DNA from: an uncultured Verrucomicrobia subdivision 3 bacterium
GTDB lineage: Bacteria > Verrucomicrobiota > Verrucomicrobiia > Limisphaerales > UBA11358
Direction: 5' to 3'
Length of the DNA: 64,000 nt
NCBI GenBank assembly: GCA_903895255.1
Contig: CAITTG010000122.1
Location: 49,786 to 113,785, forward strand
Below, one piece after another: positions 33,536 through 42,645 of this stretch (positions are counted from its first letter, which is position 1; each line of letters begins with the position of its first letter). Below the pieces are notes generated by a model, which saw nothing but the letters and a program-made list of their open reading frames with translations, was not told where the DNA came from and did no database searches. The translations under genes were made by a program, and so were the position numbers.

Positions 33536-34189
33536 TCAAAACTGCTTTCCCCCATCCACCGGTGCCGCAGCGGTCTTCCCCACCCCCTCGCCAAAAAACT
33601 CCACCTGCTCATACCCCGCCTCATGCAGGAACGCCGCCAGTTGCCACTGCGCCCGTTCACTCGCGTCACGCAAAATCCCCGACGCCAGCGCGCCACTCCG
33701 AATATCCGCCAGCGCCTCGCGCCGCGCCGTCTCCTCCAAATCCTTGTCGAACGCCCGCAGGAAACCCAGCTTCCAGTCAATCACCTGCGTCTTCTGTTCA
33801 TCCAGATAACAATCCGTGATGTGCGCCGCCGGCAGCCGCACCCGGATGTTTTTGCCCGCGACCACCATGTCCGCCAGCGTGATGTCCCGGAGATCCACCC
33901 CCGCTTTGACAATGCCGTGCGCCAGCAACATCACCCGGTTATCCCCCTGAATATACTCGCCCAGGGTGCTCTGCGGCGGGGCATCCAGAATCACCACCTT
34001 CTCCAGCACATATTTAACGGTAACGAGATCCGCCAACGTCTGCACCCGCTGCACCACTGTCGAGGTGCCGATCAATTGCAACCCCGCCGGCCGTTTCAGC
34101 CAGCGCGCCCCCACCACCCCCAGCAAAATCCCGGCGGTAAAAAGGCACAGCAGTGTTAAAAACCACAATAAATTCCCAACCCGTTGCAT
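33536..34189 (-). CDS. DUF4230-family membrane-anchored protein
   Basis: 217 aa from the ATG at 34189 (a TTG at 34204 is an alternative). One N-terminal TM (LLWFLTLLCLFTAGILLGVVG) and a soluble domain with VVQRVQTLADLVTVKYVLEK, AHGIVKAGVDLRDI, IRVRLPAAHITDCYLDEQ and a helical end, matching DUF4230 proteins. Function of the family is unknown; the fold resembles band-7-like or envelope proteins only in organisation. Single gene on the minus strand. Confidence 0.75.
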   Translation of the reverse strand: MQRVGNLLWFLTLLCLFTAGILLGVVGARWLKRPAGLQLIGTSTVVQRVQTLADLVTVKYVLEKVVILDAPPQSTLGEYIQGDNRVMLLAHGIVKAGVDLRDITLADMVVAGKNIRVRLPAAHITDCYLDEQKTQVIDWKLGFLRAFDKDLEETARREALADIRSGALASGILRDASERAQWQLAAFLHEAGYEQVEFFGEGVGKTAAAPVDGGKQF

Positions 34190-34521
34190 GCCCCAGCTTA
34201 CCAATTCCCCGCGGAAAAATAATTAAAATATTTTGGCCCCTGGACAGCGGATGTCCAGGGTCCCCCGCTAAACTCGCCCGTGATGAATGTCATTATGACA
34301 AAATTGGCTGCTTTTGCCCGGGGTGACGACCGCCGGGTCGTCACAAATTTGCATGGCACCTCGGCGTTGACTACGCCCGGCGCAAAACCCGCAACCAATG
34401 GACCATGCCCAACGCCCCCAATCTTCAAGATTCGCGAACATTCCCGAACTCGTTCGGGGTGTCCGCCCCCCTGCCACCGAAATAATTTTAAATAATCCGC
34501 CATCTGTGGCATCTAATCCCG
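34190..34521. other. Intergenic region with three perfect hairpins
   Basis: No gene seen. CCTGGACA-GCGGA-TGTCCAGG at 34239-34259, GTGACGACC-GCCG-GGTCGTCAC at 34323-34344, and CCCGAAC-TC-GTTCGGG at 34443-34458. Three unrelated stems in 220 bases suggest a REP-like array or a structured leader of the following gene. None is followed by a T tract. Confidence 0.6.
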
Positions 34522-36681
34522 GTGCGTCGCTTTATTATCCTCCTGCTCGCCTGCCTCGGTCTGGGTCTCCCCCCGGCCCGGGCCGCCCATACCCGCGTCA
34601 CCCTGCTGCTCTCCGCCACCACCGCCAAACCCGGCGACACCCTCCTCGCCGGCGTGGACCTGCAAATGGACCCCGGCTGGCATACCTACTGGAAAAACCC
34701 CGGCGAAGCCGGCATCCCCACCGCCATCAAATGGGATCTCCCGCCCGGCGTCACCGCCGGCGACATCCAATGGCCCCTGCCCCACAAACTCCCCCCCGCC
34801 GACGTCACCACCTATGGCTACCTGGACGAGGTCATGCTGATCGTCCCGCTCAAGTTGTCGCCCGACCTCAAACCCGGCCAACCCCTCAACCTCCAAGCCA
34901 GCCTCACCTGGCTCGAATGCCAGGACCAATGCATCCCCGGCAAAGCCAAAGTATCCACCACCCTGAACCTCGGCACCGAAACCCAAGCCTCCACCAACGC
35001 CGCGCTCATCACCTCCTGGCAGCAAAAAGTGCCCGGCCCCCTCAACCCGGCGGAATGGTCCCTGCAAGCTTACTGGGATAAACCCGCCGAGGGCGACAGC
35101 CGCCCGCTCGTTGTTACCGGCAAGTACCAGGGCATCGTCACCAAAAGCTTGCACCTGGACAGCGTGGACTTTTACCCCACCGCCAATGACACCTTTGCAA
35201 TCCAACCCGCCACGGACCTCTCGACCGCCCCGGCCAATGGTTTTCAACTTCGCAAAACCGTCAAAAAATATTCCGGCGACTGGCCGCTAACCGTCGCCGG
35301 CGTGATCACCATCCAGGGCAATTATGGCGCCCAAAATTACGACGTCCAACTCACCGTCGCCAGCACCGCCCCAGTGCCGATCACCGCCTCCACCTCGGCC
35401 CTCAACGCACCCACCGCCCCCACGCAATCCCTCATCCTCATGATGCTCTATGCCTTCATCGGCGGTTTGATTCTCAACATCATGCCCTGTGTGCTGCCGG
35501 TAATCGCGCTGAAAATCCTCGGCTTCGTCGGCGAGGCCCGCAGCCAGCCCGCGCGTGTCCGGCTCCTTGGCCTCACCTATGCCGTCGGGGTATTGTGTTC
35601 CTTCCTGATTTTGGCCAGCGTGGTCATCGGCATCAAAGCCGCCGGCCACCAGGCCGGCTGGGGCATTCAATTTGGCAACCCCATTTTCGTGGTCAGTCTC
35701 ACCACCCTGGTATTGCTGGTGGCCCTCAATTTATTTGGGCTCTTCGAGTTTAATTTAAGCGGCCGGGCACTGGACTCCGCCAGCCAACTCACGCTGAAGC
35801 ACGGCTACTCCGGCGCCTTCTTCAACGGCGTCCTGGCCACCGCGCTCGCCACCCCCTGCACCGCGCCATTCCTAGGCTACGCCTTGGGTTTCGCTTTTGC
35901 ACAAAGTGCACCTGTAATTCTTTTGATTTTTCTCATGGTCGGCTTGGGCCTATCCGCCCCGTATGTGGCCCTGAGTTGGAATCCAGCGTGGCTGAAATAT
36001 TTGCCCAAGCCCGGGGCTTGGATGGAGAAGTTCAAAATCGCCATGGGTTTCCCCATGCTGCTCACCATGGTCTGGTTGTTTAATTTGGCGGCGGGCATCT
36101 ACGGCAGCCAGGTGCTGTGGCTGGGCATTTTCCTCGTGCTCGTGGCGTTTGCCGCGTGGATTTATGGCGAGTTCGTGCAGCGCGGTCGCTCCCATCAAAC
36201 CCTGGCCTTGTTGATCCTGGCCGGTTTGCTCACCGGTGGCTATGCCTGGCTCATGGAAGGGCAACTCCACTGGCGCGACGCCCTCAAACTCGACGGTTCG
36301 GCCGTGTCCCTCAAAGACGGGGCCGACGGCATTGACTGGGCCAGTTGGACTCCCGAGGCCGTCACTGCCGCCCGGGCAGCGGGCCATCCGGTGCTGGTGG
36401 ATTTCACGGCCGATTGGTGCCTCACCTGCCAGGTAAACAAGAAAACCAGTCTGGAAATCCCCAGTGTACGCGCGAAACTCAAGGAAATGAATGCCGTCGC
36501 CCTCCTGGCCGATTACACGCATGCCCCGGATAATATTACTGAGGAACTAAGCCGCCATGGCCGCGCGGGCGTGCCGCTGGTGTTGCTCTTTCCGAAGGAC
36601 CCCAGCGCCCCGCCGATCGTCCTACCGGAAGTCCTCACCCCCGGCATCGTGCTCTCCGCCCTGGACCGCGCGACCAATTGA
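34522..36681 (+). CDS. dsbD: DsbD-like thiol:disulfide transporter (ScsB/DsbD type)
   Basis: 719 aa, GTG start directly before a signal peptide (FIILLLACLGLGLPPARA). N-terminal periplasmic beta domain with the C133-QDQ-C137 pair; central eight-helix DsbD domain with C323 (IMPCVLPV) and C446 (ATPCTAPFLG); C-terminal thioredoxin domain with C633-LT-C636 (ADWCLTC). The three Cys pairs pass electrons from cytoplasmic thioredoxin to the periplasm. Followed by a periplasmic redoxin gene that may accept those electrons. Confidence 0.92.
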   Translation: MRRFIILLLACLGLGLPPARAAHTRVTLLLSATTAKPGDTLLAGVDLQMDPGWHTYWKNPGEAGIPTAIKWDLPPGVTAGDIQWPLPHKLPPADVTTYGYLDEVMLIVPLKLSPDLKPGQPLNLQASLTWLECQDQCIPGKAKVSTTLNLGTETQASTNAALITSWQQKVPGPLNPAEWSLQAYWDKPAEGDSRPLVVTGKYQGIVTKSLHLDSVDFYPTANDTFAIQPATDLSTAPANGFQLRKTVKKYSGDWPLTVAGVITIQGNYGAQNYDVQLTVASTAPVPITASTSALNAPTAPTQSLILMMLYAFIGGLILNIMPCVLPVIALKILGFVGEARSQPARVRLLGLTYAVGVLCSFLILASVVIGIKAAGHQAGWGIQFGNPIFVVSLTTLVLLVALNLFGLFEFNLSGRALDSASQLTLKHGYSGAFFNGVLATALATPCTAPFLGYALGFAFAQSAPVILLIFLMVGLGLSAPYVALSWNPAWLKYLPKPGAWMEKFKIAMGFPMLLTMVWLFNLAAGIYGSQVLWLGIFLVLVAFAAWIYGEFVQRGRSHQTLALLILAGLLTGGYAWLMEGQLHWRDALKLDGSAVSLKDGADGIDWASWTPEAVTAARAAGHPVLVDFTADWCLTCQVNKKTSLEIPSVRAKLKEMNAVALLADYTHAPDNITEELSRHGRAGVPLVLLFPKDPSAPPIVLPEVLTPGIVLSALDRATN

Positions 36682-36740
36682 AATTTGAACGATTCCCTTT
36701 CTACCCAGTCCAAACTAACCACTTAAAAAACACCACTTCC

Positions 36741-37337
36741 ATGAAAAAATTATTCGTTCTGCTTTCCACGCTGGCCCTCGCGGCCACCACCTTTGCCGTG
36801 GACATTGGCAAACCCGCGCCCGACTTCACGGGCACGGATATCAATGGCAAAACCGTCAAGCTGAGTGATTACGCCGGCAAAATTGTCGTGCTCGAATCCT
36901 ACAACTCCGATTGTCCCTTCTGCCACAACCACTACGCCACCGGTGCCGCCCAGGAACTCCAAGCCCAGCTCACCGCCAAAGGCGTGGTGTGGTTGATTGT
37001 CGATTCCGTGGGTACCAGCAACGACAGCTATCGGACCCCCGCCCAAGCTCGTCAGGAATGGGCCGACTTTAAGATCAAGGCCACCGCCTGGCTGGCTGAC
37101 CCCTCCGGCACGATTGGCCACCTGTATGGTATGAAGACCACCCCGCACCTGTTTGTCATCGCCAAGGATGGCACCCTGGCCTACGAAGGGGCGATGGACG
37201 ACCGCCCCGAAACCGATGGCGACCCGCGCACCGCCCATAATTATGTGAAAGCAGCCGTCGACTCCCTGCTGGCCGGCAAGCCCGTGGCCGTGACCAAAAC
37301 CCGGCCTTACGGCTGCGGCGTCCATTACGCGGAGTAA
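36741..37337 (+). CDS. Exported redoxin/TlpA-like thiol protein
   Basis: 198 aa: signal peptide (LALAATTFA-VD), then an AhpC/TSA-redoxin domain (GKPAPDFTGTDINGKTVKLSDYAGKIVVLESY) with C58-PF-C61 in place of the usual W-C-x-x-C. The ATG at 36741 was chosen for the signal peptide. C-terminus GCGVHY contains one more Cys. Likely a periplasmic thiol reductant or peroxidase that works with the DsbD-like transporter. Confidence 0.87.
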   Translation: MKKLFVLLSTLALAATTFAVDIGKPAPDFTGTDINGKTVKLSDYAGKIVVLESYNSDCPFCHNHYATGAAQELQAQLTAKGVVWLIVDSVGTSNDSYRTPAQARQEWADFKIKATAWLADPSGTIGHLYGMKTTPHLFVIAKDGTLAYEGAMDDRPETDGDPRTAHNYVKAAVDSLLAGKPVAVTKTRPYGCGVHYAE

Positions 37338-37383
37338 AATAAAATTGTCCCGCCCGTGATTTCGAGGCAAGCTGGGTGCTCGT

Positions 37384-38688
37384 ATGCACCAAGTCAAACT
37401 CGGAATCATCGGCGGCGGCACAGTGGGGGGCGGCGTATTTGACGCCCTCAAACGCAACGGCGACCTTTTGTCCGCCCGCATTGGAGTTGGCTTGGAAATT
37501 GTCCGCGTCGCCGTGCGCGACCTGAAAAAAGCCCGGGCCTCCAAATTTCCCGCCAAACTGCTCACCGCCGACTGGCGGGAAGTGGTTTACAACCCGGAAA
37601 TTCAGATCATCGTGGAACTCATCGGTGGCACCACCACCGCCCGGGAAATCATCCTCGCCGCCTTGAAACTCGGCAAGCCCGTCGTCACGGCCAACAAGGC
37701 GTTGCTCTCCGCCCACGGCGAGGAGCTGTTTGCGGCCGCCAATAAATACGGCACCAATCTCTATTATGAAGCCAGCGTCTGCGGCGGTATCCCCATCATC
37801 AAGACCTTGCGCGAAGGCTTCGTGGGGAACCGCATCGACGCTCTTTACGGCATCGTCAACGGCACCTGCAATTACATCCTCACGCGCATGAAGCTGGAGG
37901 GCGCGGACTTCGCCGCCGTCCTCGCCGATGCCCAGCGCCTCGGATATGCCGAAACTCCGCCCGACTTGGATATTGACGGCCATGACGCCGCGCATAAGAC
38001 CGGCATTCTGGCCTCGCTGGCCCATGGCTTTTGGGTGAAACCCAAGCAAGTGCACGTCGAAGGCATCCGCCACATCACCGCCCTGGACATTCAGTTTGCC
38101 CAGCAACTGGGTTACACCATCAAGTTGCTCGGCATGGTCAAAAAGGTCGGGAAATACTGCCAGGTGCAAGTGTCCGTCTATCCCACCCTGATACCCAACG
38201 CCCACGTGCTCGCCAGCGTGAACCATGTCTTTAACGCCGTGTTTGTGCGTGGCGATGTCGTCGGCGACGCCCTGTTCTACGGTCGCGGCGCCGGCAAGGA
38301 CGCCACCGCCAGTTCAGTCCTCAGTGATCTCGCGGACGCCGCGCTCGATCTTACCAACAACACCAAAATCCGCGTGCCACCCTTCGTCTCGCATTCCTGC
38401 GATGGCTCGGTGCTGCCGGTGAGCGAAATCGTCTCGCGTTATTACGTCCGCCTTAACGTGGTGGACAAACCCGGCGTCATGGCCAAAATTTCCTCCATCC
38501 TCGCCGCCGCCAACATCGGCATGTCCTCCGTGGTGCAACCCGAGGGGCACGAGGGCGAGAGCGTGCCGCTGATTCTGATGATTCACGACGCCAAAAACGG
38601 CGCGGTGACCAAGGCGCTGGATAAAATCAGCAAACTGCCAGTCATCAAAGCCAAACCCGTGATGATCCGCGTGGAGAGCTTCGCCTAA
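37384..38688 (+). CDS. hom: Homoserine dehydrogenase
   Basis: 434 aa. GIIGGGTVGGGVFDAL nucleotide site at the start, GTTTAREIILAALKLGKPVVTANKALLS and YEASVCGGIPIIKTLREG, IDGHDAAHKTGILASLA, and a C-terminal ACT domain (YYVRLNVVDKPGVMAKIS) for threonine feedback. Converts aspartate semialdehyde to homoserine. Operon with the zinc dehydrogenase and thrC. Confidence 0.96.
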   Translation: MHQVKLGIIGGGTVGGGVFDALKRNGDLLSARIGVGLEIVRVAVRDLKKARASKFPAKLLTADWREVVYNPEIQIIVELIGGTTTAREIILAALKLGKPVVTANKALLSAHGEELFAAANKYGTNLYYEASVCGGIPIIKTLREGFVGNRIDALYGIVNGTCNYILTRMKLEGADFAAVLADAQRLGYAETPPDLDIDGHDAAHKTGILASLAHGFWVKPKQVHVEGIRHITALDIQFAQQLGYTIKLLGMVKKVGKYCQVQVSVYPTLIPNAHVLASVNHVFNAVFVRGDVVGDALFYGRGAGKDATASSVLSDLADAALDLTNNTKIRVPPFVSHSCDGSVLPVSEIVSRYYVRLNVVDKPGVMAKISSILAAANIGMSSVVQPEGHEGESVPLILMIHDAKNGAVTKALDKISKLPVIKAKPVMIRVESFA

Positions 38689-38713
38689 GCCGTCGCTCAA
38701 ACGCCCCCGCCCC

Positions 38714-39958
38714 ATGAATTTCTCGGATAACGACATCGAACGAATCGTGCGCGAGACGCTGGCCAAAATGGCCGCGCCCGCGCCCGCCTCGGTGCCGTCT
38801 CCCACCCGGACCGCGTCCACTGGTATTCCGCCACAAGCCCGGGCCGCCGTACTCGTGCAAAAAGAACGGCTGGAATTACGCGAGTTCCCGCTCCGCCCCA
38901 TTCGCCCGGATGAAATCCTCGTGCGCGTGGAAGCCTGCGGCATTTGCGGCACGGATATTCACTGCTTCAAGGCCGACCCTTTCAACCTCTGCCCCGTCGT
39001 CCTTGGCCACGAGGGCACGGGCGAGGTCGTTCAAGTCGGCGAGAAGATCCGCATGGACAGCGTGGGCAAGCCGGTGAAAGTAGGCGACAAGATCGTCACC
39101 AGCACCATGGAAACCTCGGAGGAGTGCATGATCGCCAAATACAATCCCGCCAAGGCGAATCTCTGCGACGATCTGCGAATCTACGGCTTGCTGCCCGACG
39201 AACCCGACAACCATTTCAATGGTTATTTTGGCGAATATTTAATCATCCGCCCGGGCTCCTCCTTTTTCGTGGTCAATGACATGAGTCTGGATTTGCGGGT
39301 GCTCATTGAACCGGCCGCCGTGGCCGCGCATGCCCTGGAACGCGCCAAGCGCACCAACCTCATCAATTTCCGCAGCCGCGTCATCGTGCAGGGTTGCGGC
39401 CCCATCGGGCTCATGATGATCGCCATCGTGCGCACGTATGGCGTCAACAACATCATCGCCATTGACGGCAACAACGAACGCCTGGCCCTGGCCAAAACCA
39501 TGGGAGCGGATTACACCATTAACTTTCGCGACCACGCGAATCGTGACAGCCTCGTGGACGCCGTCCGCGCGGTGACCAAGGGCCTGGGTGCCCACTTTGC
39601 CTTTCAAGTCACCGGCGTGCCCCAGGCCGCCAGCAACCTGTGGAAAATGGTCCGGCGTGGCGGCGGCATCTGCGAAGTGGGCTTTTTCGTGGACGGCGGC
39701 GAATGCTCCATCAACCCGCACGAGGACATTTGTAAAAAGGAAATCATGCTCGTCGGAAGCTGGGCTTACAACAGTTGGGAATACCCGAATGCCTACCATT
39801 TTTTACAACGCGCCGCCCGCATCGGCATTCCCATTGAAACCCTCATCACGCACCGGTTCCCGCTGGACCGCATCGCCGAGGCGTTTCAAACCAACATCCG
39901 TCAGGAAGGCATTAAAATCGTGGTAACCAACCCCGCCTTCCAATCCGTGCACCCGTAA
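38714..39958 (+). CDS. Zinc-type dehydrogenase with N-terminal encapsulation-peptide-like extension
   Basis: 414 aa. Residues 1-20 (MNFSDNDIERIVRETLAKM) are an amphipathic helix followed by a Pro/Ala/Ser/Thr-rich linker to about 42: the form of bacterial-microcompartment encapsulation peptides. The MDR domain has C78 (GICGTD), H99-E100 (LGHE) and GCGPIGLMM. Only two Cys (C138, C151) remain where structural zinc normally has four. Located between hom and thrC, 25 bases after hom. Substrate unknown; no shell-protein genes in this window. Confidence 0.8.
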   Translation: MNFSDNDIERIVRETLAKMAAPAPASVPSPTRTASTGIPPQARAAVLVQKERLELREFPLRPIRPDEILVRVEACGICGTDIHCFKADPFNLCPVVLGHEGTGEVVQVGEKIRMDSVGKPVKVGDKIVTSTMETSEECMIAKYNPAKANLCDDLRIYGLLPDEPDNHFNGYFGEYLIIRPGSSFFVVNDMSLDLRVLIEPAAVAAHALERAKRTNLINFRSRVIVQGCGPIGLMMIAIVRTYGVNNIIAIDGNNERLALAKTMGADYTINFRDHANRDSLVDAVRAVTKGLGAHFAFQVTGVPQAASNLWKMVRRGGGICEVGFFVDGGECSINPHEDICKKEIMLVGSWAYNSWEYPNAYHFLQRAARIGIPIETLITHRFPLDRIAEAFQTNIRQEGIKIVVTNPAFQSVHP

Positions 39959-39976
39959 TTTCACGAACGCTTTATC

Positions 39977-41326
39977 ATGAGACTCGAGTTCACCAGCACC
40001 AACGGCCAGTCCCCCTCCGTCAATTTGCGCGAGGCCCTGCTGGCCGGCCAGGCCCCCGATCGCGGTTTGTATTTTCTGAAGCACTTTCCGCGTCTGAACC
40101 CGGAGGCGATCGCCGAGTTCCCCGCCCTGCCCTACCACGAAATCGCCTTCCGCGTGCTGTCCCAATATACCGACGGCATCGTGGAACCCGCCACGCTGGC
40201 GGCCATGTGCCGGGACGCCTATGACTTTGTGGTGCCGTTGGAAAAAGTCTATGACCGCGTGCACATCATGCGGCTGGACCAGGGTCCCACGGCCTCGTTC
40301 AAGGATTTTGCCGCCCGCATGATGGCGCGCCTCATGGGCCGGTTTTTGCAGGAGGAAAACCGCCAGTTGACCATCGTCACCGCCACCAGCGGCGACACCG
40401 GCGCCGCCGTGGCCCATGCCTTCCACAACATCCCCGGTTTCCAGGTCGTGGTCCTGTTTCCCCAGGATGAAATCAGCCAGAGCCAGCGCAAACTGATGAC
40501 CGTGCTCAAAGGCAATGTGCGCACCGTGGCCATTGATGGCAAATTTGACGACTGCCAGGCCATGGTAAAAAAAGCCTTCGCCGACCCCACTTTAAAACAC
40601 CTGCCGCTGTCCTCCGCCAACTCCATCAACATCGGCCGCCTGCTGCCCCAAAGTGTTTACTACTTCTACGCCGCCTCACGGCTGGCCAAGCCCGGCGAGG
40701 ATATGGTGTTCTCCGTCCCCAGCGGCAATTTCGGTGACATGATGGGCGCCATGGTGGCCAAGCAAATGGGCCTGCCCGTGCGCAAGATCATCGTGCCCGT
40801 CAACGACAACGACGCTTTCCCGCGCTTTCTCGCCACCGGCGTCTATGAAAAAGTCGTGCCCTCGCGCAACTCCGTTTCCAACGCCATGAACGTCGGCCAC
40901 CCGAGCAACCTCGCCCGGCTGGTCTCCCTCTACGATGGCCAGATGGACGAAACCGGCAAAATCAAACGCCTGCCCAATCTCGAGGCCATGCGCCGCGACC
41001 TGTTTTCCAGTTCCATCTCCGACGACCGCACCCGCGAAACCATCCGCGACGTGTGGACGAAGTATGAACTTCTGCTCGAAGCCCACGGGGCCGTCGCCTG
41101 GGCCGGTTTCCAAGATTGTCTGGCGGTTGAACCTTTGAATGGTCTGCCCACGGCCATTTTGGAAACCGCCAACCCCGCGAAATTCCCCGAGGAAATCGAG
41201 CGCACCATTGGCTTCTCCCCCGACGTCCCGCCCGCCATGGAAGCCATGAACAAGCTTCCGGAGGACTACGACCGCATGGGCGCGGACTACGAAATCTTCC
41301 GCGAATATTTGCTGGGCCGGCACTGA
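39977..41326 (+). CDS. thrC: Threonine synthase
   Basis: 449 aa, PLP enzyme. K109 in DQGPTASFKDFAARMM is the cofactor lysine; TATSGDTGAAVAHAF and PSGNFGDMMGAMVAKQMGLP are the family signatures. Converts O-phosphohomoserine to threonine. Full length. Confidence 0.96.
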   Translation: MRLEFTSTNGQSPSVNLREALLAGQAPDRGLYFLKHFPRLNPEAIAEFPALPYHEIAFRVLSQYTDGIVEPATLAAMCRDAYDFVVPLEKVYDRVHIMRLDQGPTASFKDFAARMMARLMGRFLQEENRQLTIVTATSGDTGAAVAHAFHNIPGFQVVVLFPQDEISQSQRKLMTVLKGNVRTVAIDGKFDDCQAMVKKAFADPTLKHLPLSSANSINIGRLLPQSVYYFYAASRLAKPGEDMVFSVPSGNFGDMMGAMVAKQMGLPVRKIIVPVNDNDAFPRFLATGVYEKVVPSRNSVSNAMNVGHPSNLARLVSLYDGQMDETGKIKRLPNLEAMRRDLFSSSISDDRTRETIRDVWTKYELLLEAHGAVAWAGFQDCLAVEPLNGLPTAILETANPAKFPEEIERTIGFSPDVPPAMEAMNKLPEDYDRMGADYEIFREYLLGRH

Positions 41327-41359
41327 AATCGGGAGCGGAAGCTGGCCCCTCTCCCCGCT

Positions 41360-42334
41360 CTAAGCGATTCCCAGTTCACTCGCCGAACTGGCCAAATGAT
41401 CCAGCCGCGCCAGCAAATGCGGGTGCGTGGCATAGAGCGTCCGGTATTTCACAAAAAACTCCCGGCGATGCTCCTGCCACTGTTGCTGGGCCACTGCCAG
41501 ATTGACCTTGTCCGCCAGTTGCGCTCCCACCGTGGCATTCATCAAGGCCAGTTGGCTGGCCTTGAGGCTGCCGGCACAGTACAACCCCACCCGGTCGCAG
41601 GTCAGCTCCCGACGGCGTGAATGCCACAAATTAACCCAAATCAACCAGCCGCCTGCCCTGGCCAGTTTTTGCGGGAAATCCAAATGTCCGGCCCAGTGAT
41701 GGCCCAGCTCATGCCCCACCAGCCAGGCCATTTGTTTCAGGTCTCCCTTGAGTAAAATCGAATCGACCGCCCCGGAATACAAAACCACCATCCGCCGCTT
41801 GAAAATCTTGGTGGCAAACGCGTTCCACACGTTGTGCTGGATCACATAAACGTCCGGGCACACCATGCCCAATCGCTCACAACTTTGCCGCACCACCCGG
41901 TGCAGTTCCGGCAGTTGCTCCGCCGTCACCCGCACCGCGTTCGTCTTCAAGTGCGCCGCATACCACAATTCGCCAACGACGATTAGCAGCCAGATCAAGC
42001 CAATCACCAGGAGCGGAATTCCCAGCCCCGCAACGCAGTAAACAATCAGCAACAGCCACGCCGGCACCGCCGCCACATAAAGCCAGGTTAGCGCCGTGCG
42101 CTCCTTCGCATCGCGCAACCGGGAGAGCTCCAGCTCGGGCGGCGGGGTTGGCTCGCTCACGGCTGGTTCCGGCTTCATTTCCCGCAACAGCGTGTCCAAT
42201 GCCACCCAATCCGAGCCGCCCTCCCGACAAGCCGGAGTCTCGCGACTCAGATTCCCCCGGTAAATCTGCTCTTGCAAATACGCCGCCTCAAAAGGCCCCG
42301 TCTGCTGTTCATCCTGCTTGATGTGTATTTTCAT
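41360..42334 (-). CDS. M48-family membrane peptidase with GYF-like N-terminal domain
   Basis: 324 aa. Residues 1-50 resemble the GYF_2 fold (QQTGPFEAAYLQEQIYRG); two TM segments at 84-122; then the M48 domain with HELGHHWAGH (208-217, zinc ligands H208 and H212, catalytic E209). The family (HtpX/Oma1-like) degrades damaged membrane proteins. Opposite strand to thrC. Confidence 0.87.
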   Translation of the reverse strand: MKIHIKQDEQQTGPFEAAYLQEQIYRGNLSRETPACREGGSDWVALDTLLREMKPEPAVSEPTPPPELELSRLRDAKERTALTWLYVAAVPAWLLLIVYCVAGLGIPLLVIGLIWLLIVVGELWYAAHLKTNAVRVTAEQLPELHRVVRQSCERLGMVCPDVYVIQHNVWNAFATKIFKRRMVVLYSGAVDSILLKGDLKQMAWLVGHELGHHWAGHLDFPQKLARAGGWLIWVNLWHSRRRELTCDRVGLYCAGSLKASQLALMNATVGAQLADKVNLAVAQQQWQEHRREFFVKYRTLYATHPHLLARLDHLASSASELGIA

Positions 42335-42645
42335 GATCGTGATTTGGTGGTTGGAATGGCCCTTTCTCCCGTGAGCTTCGAGCCGGTCATGTTAGACCTG
42401 ACAGCGATGAATGCTGCCATTGCAGAAATGATCCAAGAACTAGCTTCATGACCTAAGCCATTACCAGTAATCCTATTCTGGCAGCCACCTTGAATCATAG
42501 CGTGTGATGTGCATCGTAGATGGTTATGGGGGGTTCGCAAGCAGGAAAAATCCAACTTTTCAAACCCGTCAGGTCTGACTATACTTCCATTTCCATTGGA
42601 TCACGTCCGGCGGCCCGACCGTCGGCGGCTCTGATGATTTTTTGT
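42335..42645. other. Spacer before lysC
   Basis: No gene supported. A weak TTAGACCTGAC at 42391-42401 faces GTCAGGTCTGA at 42568-42578 as an inverted match. No lysine-riboswitch core is recognisable. Confidence 0.4.

Noticed and set aside
33274..33780. 168-codon minus-strand frame over repeat DNA beyond the DUF4230 end
   Set aside because: Overlaps the DUF4230 gene in another frame and is built from repeat sequence.
42331..42555. 74-codon minus-strand frame between the M48 gene and lysC
   Set aside because: No motif, no RBS and odd composition; probably chance.
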